A DNA stretch of 64,000 nt, taken from NCBI RefSeq assembly GCF_016125955.1, contig NZ_JADEVE010000415.1, positions 1 through 64,000 on the forward strand, given 5' to 3'. The notes below the pieces were generated by a model. It was not told where the DNA came from. It searched no databases and was given only the letters and a program-made list of their open reading frames with translations. Below, in pieces: positions 53,051 through 61,847 of this stretch. The DNA comes from Acetomicrobium sp. S15 = DSM 107314 (GTDB taxonomy: Bacteria; Synergistota; Synergistia; Synergistales; Thermosynergistaceae). Within the stretch, counting starts at the first letter, position 1. Every line of letters starts with the position of its first letter. Position numbers and translations under genes: made by a program.

Positions 53051-54565
53051 TCAGTCGGCCTCTTGTTGCCTCATTGTGCGGCGCCCTCGGGGAAAGAGCG
53101 GAGGAAGAGTGCTTTCTGGGAAGTCGCCCAGCGCTTTGCCCGCCGCAGTGCGGAGGAAGTTGTCGACCCACCAGAATATGTCTTCCTGCGTTATGTTTCT
53201 CCGTAACAGCCTCATGCGCCTTCTCCTCTGAGAAAGGGGCATAGTGAGGGCGCGATATAGGGCGTCCGCTACGCCTTCGATGTCATAAGGGTTTACCAGC
53301 AGGGCGCCGCCTCCTAATTGTGAAGCGGCGCCTGCAAATTCGCTCAAGATCAATACCCCCGGATCTTCTACTTGACAAGCACAATATTCCTTACACACAA
53401 GGTTCATGCCGTCCTTCAGTGGGGTTACAAGCGCTACGTCGGCAGCTCTGTAGTGCGCCACCAGCTCATCCCTCGGTATGGATTGATAGCGGTAGACTAT
53501 AGGTACCCATCCACCCTGGGTGAACTCTCCGTTTATCTGCCCCACGAGGGCGTCTATCTCCCCCTTGAGGGCACCGTAAGCGGGCACACGTTCGCGGCTG
53601 GGCACCACAATCTGTACCAACGTTATACTTCCTCGAAGTTCTGGGTATCGCCTTAAGGCGAGGCGGAAGGCGTTTAGCCTCTCCGGAATCCCCTTTGTGT
53701 AATCGAGCCTATCTACTCCGATTATCAAATGCTCGCAGTGATATATCTCTTTCAGCTGTTTTGCCTGTGCGGCTACATCCGATTGCTTGGCCTGCCTGGA
53801 GAAACCCTTGAAATCGATGGATATGGGTAGATGTGCCACGTTCGCCGTATACCCCATGGACGTGACTTTGATAGCAGGACCTCTGCCCGATACAGTCGTC
53901 CTGCGGTCCAAGGCTCTCAAAGATCCGAGGAAATTCCTGCGATCTCTCAACGTTTGGAAGGCTATGAGGTCATTTTGCAATAGCATCCGCAGTAACTGTT
54001 CGCGCCAGGGAAGTTTTAGGAAAAGGTCTGGGGGAGGAAATGGTATGTGGAGGAAAAAGGCGTACCGCCTCTTTACCCCTGTTTCCTTGAGAGCCGCAGA
54101 GAGCCCCATGAGGTGGTAGTCATGAATCCATACCAAATCATCCTCTTGTGTATGCCTTGCCACCACCCTGGCATACTTCGCATTCACCGCTACATAGCTT
54201 CTCCAATAAGCGGGGTCGAAACGGCACCTCGTTTGCAAGTCGTGGAAGAGAGGCCAGAGCACCTCGTTCGCAAAGCCGTAATAAAATTGGTCCGCTTCTT
54301 CGTCGGAAAGGAGTACAGGATACAGACGGAAACCCCACTCCTCGGAGGCTGGCCCCAGTATAGTGCGCAATTGACGTATGCTCAATGTCTCCGTGGTGCC
54401 AAGCCACCCTATCCAAATTCCGCCGCGATCCTTCAGTATTGGCGTTAAGGCTGTCACTAACCCCCCGGAACCGGGTTTAAGCCTCTGAGAGTTGTCGTCC
54501 TTTTCTAAGACTACAGGAAGCCTGTTTGAAACCACTACAAGGCGCGGTTCTTTTGCCATACGCAT
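53051..54565 (-). CDS. otsA: Trehalose-6-phosphate synthase
   Basis: A roughly 504-residue GT20 glycosyltransferase that joins UDP- or ADP-glucose to glucose 6-phosphate. VVVSNRLPVVLE, HDYHLMGLSAALKE, GVDRLDYTKGIPERLNAF and LKDGMNLVCKEYCA are signatures; the sugar-phosphate site and the GT-B fold are complete. No phosphatase is fused. The phosphatase otsB is on the same strand 8 kb away with intervening mobile-looking DNA. Start could also be the ATG at 54559. Confidence 0.93.
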   Translation of the reverse strand: MRMAKEPRLVVVSNRLPVVLEKDDNSQRLKPGSGGLVTALTPILKDRGGIWIGWLGTTETLSIRQLRTILGPASEEWGFRLYPVLLSDEEADQFYYGFANEVLWPLFHDLQTRCRFDPAYWRSYVAVNAKYARVVARHTQEDDLVWIHDYHLMGLSAALKETGVKRRYAFFLHIPFPPPDLFLKLPWREQLLRMLLQNDLIAFQTLRDRRNFLGSLRALDRRTTVSGRGPAIKVTSMGYTANVAHLPISIDFKGFSRQAKQSDVAAQAKQLKEIYHCEHLIIGVDRLDYTKGIPERLNAFRLALRRYPELRGSITLVQIVVPSRERVPAYGALKGEIDALVGQINGEFTQGGWVPIVYRYQSIPRDELVAHYRAADVALVTPLKDGMNLVCKEYCACQVEDPGVLILSEFAGAASQLGGGALLVNPYDIEGVADALYRALTMPLSQRRRRMRLLRRNITQEDIFWWVDNFLRTAAGKALGDFPESTLPPLFPRGRRTMRQQEAD

Positions 54566-54662
54566 CAACTCGCTTTATGCACTATAGTTTATATAAACCT
54601 ATATTAATTTTAAATAACAAAATTATGATCTATTCCTTGCTATTTAAATAATTAAGTTAGCA

Positions 54663-55151
54663 TTATAATAGACCTCCATAATCTACTTCAATATCACCAT
54701 CGATTTTTCTATAATAAATAATCTTGACGTCTATGTGTTCTGGCAAGGATGCTTTAGCGCTATAAGTATGTGGTTTTATAGATACAGGGATTTCTCCGAT
54801 GTAGCCATCGATTCCTTTTGCTTCTTCATCAGCCTCGGATAGTCGATAGCTGGTTTTCTTTATCTCGGCACCTTTCTTTAGTATCGCTTCTTGAAATCGT
54901 AGGCCTACAAAAGTTTTCACAATCACTAAATCCTTTACCCATTGTTCAACCATCGTTTGGTCGATTTTATTCAAAGAATTTTTAAATTCTTCCAGTTTTT
55001 GCAGTATTTTTTCTGTTGCGTTTTTAATCGCTTCTGGTTTTTTCTTTAAATACCATTCTTCTCATTCAGACAACGTCTTTCCTTCAAATTCATTGATAAG
55101 TTCGCTCATTTGGCCAACTACCTTTGGGCGTGTTCCTTGCGCATATTTACT
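54663..55151 (-). pseudogene. MjaI-type restriction endonuclease remnant with in-frame TGA
   Basis: The minus frame reads AQGTRPKVVGQMSELI, a TGA at 55062-55064, then EEWYLKKKPEAI, GLRFQEAILKK, GIDGYIGEIPVSIKP and VKIIYY, the order of MjaI-type type II endonucleases (by memory). The TGA falls where a tryptophan is expected (SE-stop-EEWY), i.e. a TGG to TGA change. The same frame continues upstream past a second TGA at 55152-55154 into the 96-residue frame. Only the part from 54974 down can be translated on its own. The gene looks inactivated. Confidence 0.65.
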
Positions 55152-55442
55152 TCATGTTATCAAATCATAAACTAATCTTGCTTTGTAAGCAGCCAAATCA
55201 GAAGGTAGCGCATCTTTATCCGAAAGTTTTTTATAGCTTTTATTGTGAATCCTCTCTTGAAAAGCAAAAGCACTCAATGAACAATTCGCGATAATAAAAC
55301 AAAGTGCCTCTTTGTGATCAAAGCCGTTTTTCAAAAGCAATCTGAAAACACTGTCAAAAGTATAAAGCTCATATACAATATATAATCCATTACGGTCTTT
55401 TGGAAATTTTTCCAGAAAGTCTAAACTGCTTTCTTCTCTCAT
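55152..55442 (-). CDS. Uncharacterised 96-residue protein in the R-M locus
   Basis: A short frame with ATG start, 13 bases after the nuclease-like gene at 55456. It is in the same frame as the MjaI-like remnant and separated from it only by a TGA, so it may be its N-terminal part or a separate small gene. It contains IVYELYTFDSVFRLLL and CFIIANCSLSAFAFQE. I do not recognise it. Confidence 0.45.
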   Translation of the reverse strand: MREESSLDFLEKFPKDRNGLYIVYELYTFDSVFRLLLKNGFDHKEALCFIIANCSLSAFAFQERIHNKSYKKLSDKDALPSDLAAYKARLVYDLIT

Positions 55443-55455
55443 TTAAATCATCTCT

Positions 55456-56544
55456 TCAAATTTGTAATGGTATCTGCAGTTGTTCCCTTCTTAAGTGTAA
55501 ATATAACTCTAAGTAGCCTAAAACTCGGGAGCCTAAAGTTGTTAAGACCATTCTATCATACTTGGATTTAGAAAGCCTCATCCTTTCTACCAATTCAAGC
55601 TCCTCACACTGATTACAGGTAAATAAGAGAAGTTTTCTTATAGTAGTCCACCTGTAGCTCTTACCAAATAAAAAGTTAATAAATTTCAATTTCTCTTTAT
55701 CCTCAGATATGCCAGAGTTGGGCAGCCAATCGCCATTTGTGAGATGCACGAATCTAAGAAAATAGTATATGTTTACTTTACTTTTTGTAAAAACCCCATT
55801 GGTTAAAACTTCTAACAAAATTCTTTTTTGCTCTGTGCTTAAATCTGGCATACTAGCTCTTGACTTAATTATTTCAGCATTATAATTATCTCTAAACCTC
55901 TTGCCATAATCTGTTAATCCTGCCATCCCATTTTGTTTTTCTTCTATTAATTCAAAATATTTTGTTAAAGATGTATATACTCCAAAACTTGTTCTGGATT
56001 TGAAAATATTTCTTACGTCAGTAATGGATAGCTCGTCAGCGTTTTTATCGTAGAAGGGTTTAATGACTTTATTGAGCCAGCGGAGATAGACGACATCCAT
56101 AGCCACAGGTGGGCCGAGATGTATCCCCGTGCTTTTACTGAGTTCCTCTAAACATTTTTTGTATAGTTTCTGAATATCTAAAATAGAATAAGTCCTTAAT
56201 ACGATATCTAATTTCTCACAAAAATCATGCAATGGCTTTATAAACTTTGGAGAAGTATTTTCTTCATCAAATAAAATAATAAATTTTACAGGCTTTTGTG
56301 TGACAAAATCTATATCTTTGTATCTCGTTACTTGTTCGAGACAATACTCAAATTTTGCTTTATTATTTATTCCCGTCTCAAGTTCTACGACCAATATTTC
56401 ACTTTTTGTTTCAAAAGCAAAATCTATTCTACCTTGTTCGGTGGTGTAATTCTCCCCAAGTTTTCTTTCCAGCTCAAAACCGAGTTTTTCCTGTAAGTAT
56501 TCAGGTCTCCTTAGCAAAACCCATTGAACAAGGCTTTCATTCAT
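55456..56544 (-). CDS. Putative nuclease-like protein in the R-M locus
   Basis: A 362-residue AT-rich gene overlapping the methylase stop by four bases. Near the N-terminus GRIDFAFET...ILVVELETG resembles the D-(x)n-ExK core of PD-(D/E)xK nucleases, though the usual lysine is threonine here. The C-terminal half is helical and DNA-binding-like (TLGSRVLGYLELYLHL). It could be a restriction enzyme partner or a decayed one. No family name is offered. Confidence 0.55.
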   Translation of the reverse strand: MNESLVQWVLLRRPEYLQEKLGFELERKLGENYTTEQGRIDFAFETKSEILVVELETGINNKAKFEYCLEQVTRYKDIDFVTQKPVKFIILFDEENTSPKFIKPLHDFCEKLDIVLRTYSILDIQKLYKKCLEELSKSTGIHLGPPVAMDVVYLRWLNKVIKPFYDKNADELSITDVRNIFKSRTSFGVYTSLTKYFELIEEKQNGMAGLTDYGKRFRDNYNAEIIKSRASMPDLSTEQKRILLEVLTNGVFTKSKVNIYYFLRFVHLTNGDWLPNSGISEDKEKLKFINFLFGKSYRWTTIRKLLLFTCNQCEELELVERMRLSKSKYDRMVLTTLGSRVLGYLELYLHLRREQLQIPLQI

Positions 56545-57152
56545 ACTGTCATGCCTTCTTCCGGGAACATGGCCAAATGTTTGTTTTGTTTTTCACCAGG
56601 GAAGTTCCAATGCTCGTAAAAATATTGATTCCATTCTTCTTGCGTCAACTTTGATTGCTCTTTAATGTCATTGTTGACCGTTGGAGCAGCTTCATATTTT
56701 TTGAAAATTAAAATAAACTCGTAATCCAGTTTAATGATTCCGTTTCTGGGGTAAGGAAACGACCCCATTACTGTCGCTCCTCCGGTTGTGTGACATGTGG
56801 TAACCTTTTGCCAAATAATGGCTCCCATATAGTCAAAACCGGCACTCTCACAAAATTTAATTATCTCTGTTCTTATAGGAATGACTTTGTATCTTCCATA
56901 GTAAACTGACCTGGCAAATTGATCGCCTATGTTGATACACAAGCGACAACCTTTATGTAGAACCCTGTGACATTCATTCCAGACCAAATTGAGATTGTTA
57001 ATGTACTCCTCATAAGTATCATTGAAGCCAATCTGCTTCTCGTTTCCATAATCTTTTAATTGCCAATATGGCGGAGATGTAATGACAAGATGAACAGATT
57101 CGTCGGCTACTTCATCCATGCACCTTGAGTCGCCAATAATTATTTTATGCAA
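56541..57152 (-). pseudogene. Type II DNA methyltransferase, C-terminally truncated
   Basis: A 203-residue beta-class N4/N6 methylase half. The catalytic TSPPYW lies at residues 30-35, followed by LKDYGNEKQIG, and the target-recognition part runs to HLAMFPEE. In complete relatives this is followed by RLI...DPFLGSGTT, the AdoMet-binding motif I. Here GMTV and a stop follow at once, and the next gene starts inside. The enzyme therefore lacks its cofactor site and is probably inactive. A CTAG target is suggested only by the MjaI-like partner. Confidence 0.78.
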
Positions 57153-57309
57153 CGTCTTCAGATTGTGATCACCTCAAATGCCTTATAATATTTTCCATGG
57201 CAACTGTGTAATTCCCAAAGGTAGCTATGCTCAATATTTTACCACCCTTCTTCGATTCGTTTCTATAGTTTATTCATGCTGTATGCTAAACATATCGAGA
57301 AAAATTCCC
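57153..57309. other. Intergenic stretch at the edge of the methylase gene
   Basis: Non-coding AT-rich DNA upstream of the methylase. It presumably holds the methylase promoter. It grades into the degraded otsB copy. Confidence 0.4.
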
Positions 57310-57618
57310 GGGGTTTTAACTGCGCGCATCGATCCAAGCAGTTCAAAAAGGAGAGGAACTCTTTGGGCGGGACGAGTCAGGTATCAGCCTTTGTAGGGTG
57401 CTATGCGCGCCGCACAGGTGCCGACAGCCCTTTTCAAACTTACCGAGTTATGAGCATTGGTAAATGAAGCATCGGTGACAGACCAAACCGCAAATGCATA
57501 TCCCGTCAAGGCACGTCGGGCATCATGCGCGCAATCGATACAATGTTTATTGCCATGCAGAGCAGCAATCAGCGACCACGAAAGTTCAAAGCCCATGACA
57601 AACAATGTTGCTATGCGT
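57310..57618 (-). pseudogene. Decayed otsB 3' fragment, left copy
   Basis: On the minus strand this stretch aligns with the 3' third of otsB (62649-62900). The block 57393-57432 matches 62725-62764 at about two thirds of positions, and in frame it reads KGLSAPVRRA, a stop, then PT.AD, against KGLSALVRGE and WRPTIAD in otsB. The first stop replaces a tryptophan. Shadow translations also agree (HRSK..KE..S.GG). Insertions and deletions abound. The same sequence occurs at 60890-61162. Confidence 0.7.
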
Positions 57619-57801
57619 TCCTGTATGTGCTATATAATATACCTTATTCGTAAGCAAACAAACGGGTTGCACCGAATTTTGCCCACATATGTTGACGTGT
57701 ATGCAAATTGTTGGTGATTGAGCATGCAGATTGACTGCTAAGGGCTACATGTTGCCATTAGATAAGTCATAATTCACAAGCAGGAGGAGGTTTTGCGTAT
57801 T
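57619..57801. other. Upstream region of the deacylase gene
   Basis: AT-rich non-coding stretch; it must hold the promoter and contains GGAGGAGG ahead of the deacylase ATG. A -10-like tataatatac lies near 57632. Confidence 0.4.
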
Positions 57802-59397
57802 ATGGCAGATGTGCTCATTCGTAATGGCTTAGTGGTAGACGGCACAGGGGGGCAGGGATATAGAGCCGATGTGGTTGTGCAAGAGGATAAGATTGTCGAA
57901 ATTGGAGCGAGGCTTAGCACACCTGCGAAAAGAACGATCGATGCCGATGGACTCGTAGTAGCGCCTGGTTTTATCGACATACACTCGCACAGCGATGGCA
58001 GTATTTTTGCCCATCCTTTATCCGAAAGCAAGATCCTTCAAGGAGTCACCAGCGAGGTGGTGGGAAACTGTGGGATAAGTGCGTTTCCGGTAGCGCCAGC
58101 CCATATAGAGGAACTTGTAGGTTACCTCAAGATGCACGAGTTTCTGTTTTCGTCAGAAAACATCACTTGGACAGATTTTAAAGATTATGCGCATATTTTA
58201 GAAAAGCGCGGGCTGGGGCTTAATTTTTTGCCTTTGGTTGGACACGGTGCTCTGCGCGGTGCAGTTATGGGGTTTGAGGACAGAGAGCCTACCGCTGATG
58301 AACTTGCAAGCATGGAAGGGCTGCTTGCTCAAATGCTGGATCAAGGCGCATGGGGGATGTCAACGGGGTTGATTTACCCGCCGGGCAGCTTTGCTAAAAC
58401 CGATGAACTTGTCGCCCTTTCTCGCGTATTGGCCCATTATGACGCTTTATACTCAAGCCACATCCGCGGCGAAAGCTCCACGTTGCTTAAGGCTTTAGAT
58501 GAAGCTATTTATATCGGGGCAAATAGCGGTGCCAAGGTTGAGGTTTCTCACCTTAAAGCTATGGGTAGGCCGCAATGGGGACAGGGGAAGGAGTGTTTGG
58601 CGCGCTTAGCCAAAGCGCGCGAACAAGGCGTCGATATCGGCGCCGATCAATATCCCTATGAGGCATCCAGCACTTCCCTGACGGCATTGATACCTCAATG
58701 GGCACATTCCGGTGGCGCAAGGGAACTATTAAAGCGTTTGAATGCACCAGAACTAAGAGAAAGACTAGAAGCAGAGATCCAGCGTGAAATGACGATGCGC
58801 GGAGGTCCCGAGCGAGTCCTCATCGCTGGTGTGGGTTCAGCGAAAAACGCAAACCTATCAGGACAAACCTTAGAACAGATTGCTAAACTCTGGGGTGTCA
58901 GTCCAGCAGTCGCAGTGATACAGCTTCTTGTAGAAGAGGAAGCAGCTGTGGGGGCTGTTTACTTTTCCATGGCTACAGAAGATGTAGAGGCTATCTTGGC
59001 CGATAGGCAAGTGGCAGTGGGTTCAGATGGTCGTGGCATGAATGTCGAAACAGATGCCGGTAAAGCTACTCATCCGCGTTCTTATGGGACCTTTGTTAGA
59101 GTTTTGGGCCGCTATGTTCGAGAGAAAAAACTCTTAACTCTGGAAACGGCGGTTAATAAAATGACTGGTTTACCAGCTCTCCGCCTTAACCTCAGTGATC
59201 GTGGCCATCTCAAGCCTGGATCGGCTGCAGACATAACCATATTTGACCCAGCCAAAGTCATCGATGTGGCAGATTTCGTCAACCCGCATCAGTATGCCAG
59301 AGGTGTTGAATATGTCTTCGTAAATGGCTCTCTGGCGGTTGTATCGGGCCGTCTGACAGGCGATATGGCAGGGCGAGTCTTGCGTAAACGATCATAG
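57802..59397 (+). CDS. N-acyl-D-amino-acid deacylase (D-aminoacylase)
   Basis: A 531-residue amidohydrolase. VVAPGFIDIHSHSDG provides the metal histidines, GNCGIS the bridging cysteine, SSHIRGE and VSHLKAMG further ligands, and VGSDGRG the catalytic aspartate. It releases free D-amino acids from N-acyl forms. The ATG at 57802 is chosen although TTG at 57793 is possible. It is followed by a permease that may import the substrate. Confidence 0.9.
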   Translation: MADVLIRNGLVVDGTGGQGYRADVVVQEDKIVEIGARLSTPAKRTIDADGLVVAPGFIDIHSHSDGSIFAHPLSESKILQGVTSEVVGNCGISAFPVAPAHIEELVGYLKMHEFLFSSENITWTDFKDYAHILEKRGLGLNFLPLVGHGALRGAVMGFEDREPTADELASMEGLLAQMLDQGAWGMSTGLIYPPGSFAKTDELVALSRVLAHYDALYSSHIRGESSTLLKALDEAIYIGANSGAKVEVSHLKAMGRPQWGQGKECLARLAKAREQGVDIGADQYPYEASSTSLTALIPQWAHSGGARELLKRLNAPELRERLEAEIQREMTMRGGPERVLIAGVGSAKNANLSGQTLEQIAKLWGVSPAVAVIQLLVEEEAAVGAVYFSMATEDVEAILADRQVAVGSDGRGMNVETDAGKATHPRSYGTFVRVLGRYVREKKLLTLETAVNKMTGLPALRLNLSDRGHLKPGSAADITIFDPAKVIDVADFVNPHQYARGVEYVFVNGSLAVVSGRLTGDMAGRVLRKRS

Positions 59398-59549
59398 CAA
59401 CAAGCTTATTTTTGGTAAGCGTGTCTTATTGAGCGGTTGTCAAGTCTTGTAATTGCCTTACGACATGAATCTTTAACTCCGTTATTCATGCTCGGTCAAC
59501 TGTCTTTGGTCAGCCGAAGTATAAATTTAAAATGGGAGGTTATGAAGTT

Positions 59550-60857
59550 ATGGCAGAAAACAGCTTTAATATTTGGCTTGGACTCTTAGGGCTTTTACCT
59601 CTTGCAGTCTATATAGTTCTTGTCTTTAGAGACTGGGAACCGCTCCCGGCCACATTGGTGTGTGTATTGATTGGTGCGGTAATAACACATCAGTCTTTAA
59701 TATCTTTTGGAGATGTAATAGCAAAGTCTATGGGCTCGTTTTTGGCTTTGGTTGGCCTAATTATAATGTTAGGGCGCGGCCTCGGCGAAGTGCTCACGGA
59801 GACCAAAGTAGCTCACACACTGGTGCATGGAATCATTTACAGTGTAGGAGTTAACACCAAGAAGAAATTGATGTTGGGCATTATGATAGCTGATATGGTA
59901 GTAGTTGCGTTACTAGGGACTATGGCAGGCGGCGTTGCTATTATCGCGCCAATAGTGTTACCCATTGCGGCAGAGGTAGGACTTTCTAGCAGCACAGTAG
60001 CCATCCTTTTTCAAGCGGTAGCAGAAACGGCGCTTATACTTGGCCCCTTTACTCCACCCGTAGTGGCGCTCCTTGGCTTTACCAAGCTCTCTTATCTTGA
60101 TATGCTTCTTAAAGTGGCTATCCCTATCTCTTTAATAACGTTAATCCCTACATGGTTTATGGTGCAGCGCATTCAGCGTGAGACCGAAGAGAAGGCCGCT
60201 TATCCGCGGCAGGAAGGCGTAACCAAATTCATCCCGACACCTACAAGTCGTCGAGCTACTTTGACTTTCGGCCTCCTTTTCTCTGTAGCTATAGTCTATG
60301 GCATAATGGTTAAAGCTTCTACATCTTATGTCATCGTAATAATGTTGGGATTAGCGTTAGCGACAGGCTTTGTTGGCGGATTAAACCTCGATCATATCTT
60401 AAAAGTTTTTGTAAGGGGCATGGCAGGCAATGTAGGCATGTTTTTCCTTTTTGTGTTGCTTGAACCCTTCATTAACTTTATCGTTCAGGCCGGCGGTTTT
60501 GCCGCACTAGCTCAGCTCTTTAGGCCACTTATCGAGATAGGTGGCAGATCCATTGTCGTTATTTTAGGCGGTATTACTGGTGCTTTTGGTATTTCTGGAG
60601 CGGTAGTAGGGGAGTTAAAGACTCTCCATGAGATGTTTCTTCCTTTACTCTCTGAATACAATGTCTCTATGACTGCTTGGGCAGTAGCACTGATAGTTGC
60701 TACCCGTGTGACCAACTTTATTTACCCGGGCGGCAACATGTTTAGTTGTCTAGGTTTTGCGGGCTCGCGCGATGTAAAGTCTGTCATCAAAAACGGTGTC
60801 GTAATTGCGATTTGCCAGACGGTTTTTCTTATTTTTTACGCCATTCTTTTTGCTTAA
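59550..60857 (+). CDS. Permease, ion transporter-like superfamily
   Basis: About 435 residues with eleven to twelve hydrophobic segments. GTMAGGVAIIAPIVLPIAAE and ALILGPFTPPVVALLG are hairpin-like loops seen in GntP/NhaC/CitM-type carriers; the symmetrical halves are visible (LKVFVRGMAGNVGMF, ISGAVVGELKTLHEMF). The ATG at 59550 follows GGGAGG. It is 150 bases after the deacylase gene, so it probably carries N-acyl amino acids, peptides or the released products. Confidence 0.75.
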   Translation: MAENSFNIWLGLLGLLPLAVYIVLVFRDWEPLPATLVCVLIGAVITHQSLISFGDVIAKSMGSFLALVGLIIMLGRGLGEVLTETKVAHTLVHGIIYSVGVNTKKKLMLGIMIADMVVVALLGTMAGGVAIIAPIVLPIAAEVGLSSSTVAILFQAVAETALILGPFTPPVVALLGFTKLSYLDMLLKVAIPISLITLIPTWFMVQRIQRETEEKAAYPRQEGVTKFIPTPTSRRATLTFGLLFSVAIVYGIMVKASTSYVIVIMLGLALATGFVGGLNLDHILKVFVRGMAGNVGMFFLFVLLEPFINFIVQAGGFAALAQLFRPLIEIGGRSIVVILGGITGAFGISGAVVGELKTLHEMFLPLLSEYNVSMTAWAVALIVATRVTNFIYPGGNMFSCLGFAGSRDVKSVIKNGVVIAICQTVFLIFYAILFA

Positions 60858-60889
60858 GCTGTCGGTATGCGGTAAGTGCGTAAGCCGTG

Positions 60890-61162
60890 ATCCGGTAATT
60901 CAAGTAGGTAGTTACTTTGGGTGATTATCTGCACGTCGACACCCGTAGGGCGCTATGTGCGCCGCGCAGGTGTCGACAACCCTTTTCAAACTTCCAAGGC
61001 AGGAGCAGAGTGATAAGTGAAGCATTAAGACCAAACCGCAAATGTGTCCTGTCAAGACGTACCGGGTACTATGTGCATAATTGATAGATGTTTATTGCTT
61101 GCAGAGCGACAATCGGCGATAACAAAGGCTCAGTGTCCAGGATGCAACAGTGTTGCTATGCG
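60890..61162 (-). pseudogene. Decayed otsB 3' fragment, right copy
   Basis: This stretch resembles both the left copy and the true otsB end. The 35 bases from about 60922 match those from about 62701 at roughly three quarters of positions; in frame it reads KGLSTPARRT, a stop, RPTGVDVQII, against otsB KGLSALVRGE, W, RPTIADVWII. Frameshifts interrupt the rest. It also contains an exact inverted repeat, gtcgacacc (60935-60943) with ggtgtcgac (60969-60977), which the left copy does not keep. Confidence 0.72.
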
Positions 61163-61172
61163 TGGTTTTGAG

Positions 61173-61352
61173 TTACGGAATATTCAGCTTATCTTTGATG
61201 GTTCTCACATCGTCGTAAATTCTTCCAATTGCGTAAAGCACTATGCCATTTATGATGATGGCAATTCCTGATGGAATCGTTACCACCGGAAGCATTATTA
61301 ATACCCCAATTATTATGCCTATGATCCCAAATATTCTTAGCATTTTCCCCAC
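61173..61352 (-). CDS. Small hydrophobic membrane protein
   Basis: A 59-residue protein from a GTG at 61352, preceded by GAGGGGGG at good spacing. Two hydrophobic segments (GIIGIIIGVLIMLPVV and GIAIIINGIVLYAIG) are followed by a charged tail (IYDDVRTIKDKL). A longer frame in another register covers the same DNA but has no such logic. It lies downstream of the PII-like gene and may be co-transcribed. Function unknown. Confidence 0.6.
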   Translation of the reverse strand: MGKMLRIFGIIGIIIGVLIMLPVVTIPSGIAIIINGIVLYAIGRIYDDVRTIKDKLNIP

Positions 61353-61480
61353 GAGAAACCCCCCTCAATTCAGATGTATAACTAAAAACATTAGAAAACC
61401 AGTACGTTTCAAGAAATAAGACAAACAAGAGCATTAATATCTGCATAAAAAAATGAATATACTGTGCTTTGAGTGTTAAC

Positions 61481-61816
61481 CTATCCTGCATTATTTAGTT
61501 TCGAGTATTCTATAAAATGCAAACCAGTCAACTCAGATACCATAAATGTGAATATAACACCTGTGCCTGGCTCTTGAAGCTTGTCTTCCTCGACAATGGC
61601 GTCATAAATTGGTTTATATTCTCCTACGTCACTAAGTATGAGAATTATTTCTTTAGAAGCCTCGATGCGTAGATTGAGAAATTTTAATGCCTCTGCTTGC
61701 CCCGTGCCTCTTCCGTAAAGAATTGTGGCTCCTTTTGCGCCCGTTTTTTTGGCTCTTTCTACAATTTTATCAGCTTTACCTCTTTCAACAATAGCAACAA
61801 TACATTTGGCTTCCAT
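61481..61816 (-). CDS. PII-like signalling protein
   Basis: A 111-residue GlnB-fold protein: AIVERGKADKIVERAKKTGAKGAT, the loop start GRGTGQ, and later TGVIFTFMVSELTGL. The T-loop is short, unlike GlnB/GlnK, so it is one of the PII-like regulators coupled to transporters. Its partner is the DUF1538 protein encoded 31 bases upstream. Confidence 0.82.
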   Translation of the reverse strand: MEAKCIVAIVERGKADKIVERAKKTGAKGATILYGRGTGQAEALKFLNLRIEASKEIILILSDVGEYKPIYDAIVEEDKLQEPGTGVIFTFMVSELTGLHFIEYSKLNNAG

Positions 61817-61847
61817 GATACTTTATCTCCTTAATCATTTATGTTAT

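Noticed and set aside
57457-57717. Plus-strand 86-residue frame upstream of the deacylase
   Set aside because: It lies antisense to the decayed otsB copy and the matching region in the second copy is broken by indels, so no coding constraint is seen.
61189-61491. 100-residue minus-strand frame
   Set aside because: Its sequence is low-complexity and out of register with the better supported 59-residue membrane protein at 61173-61352.
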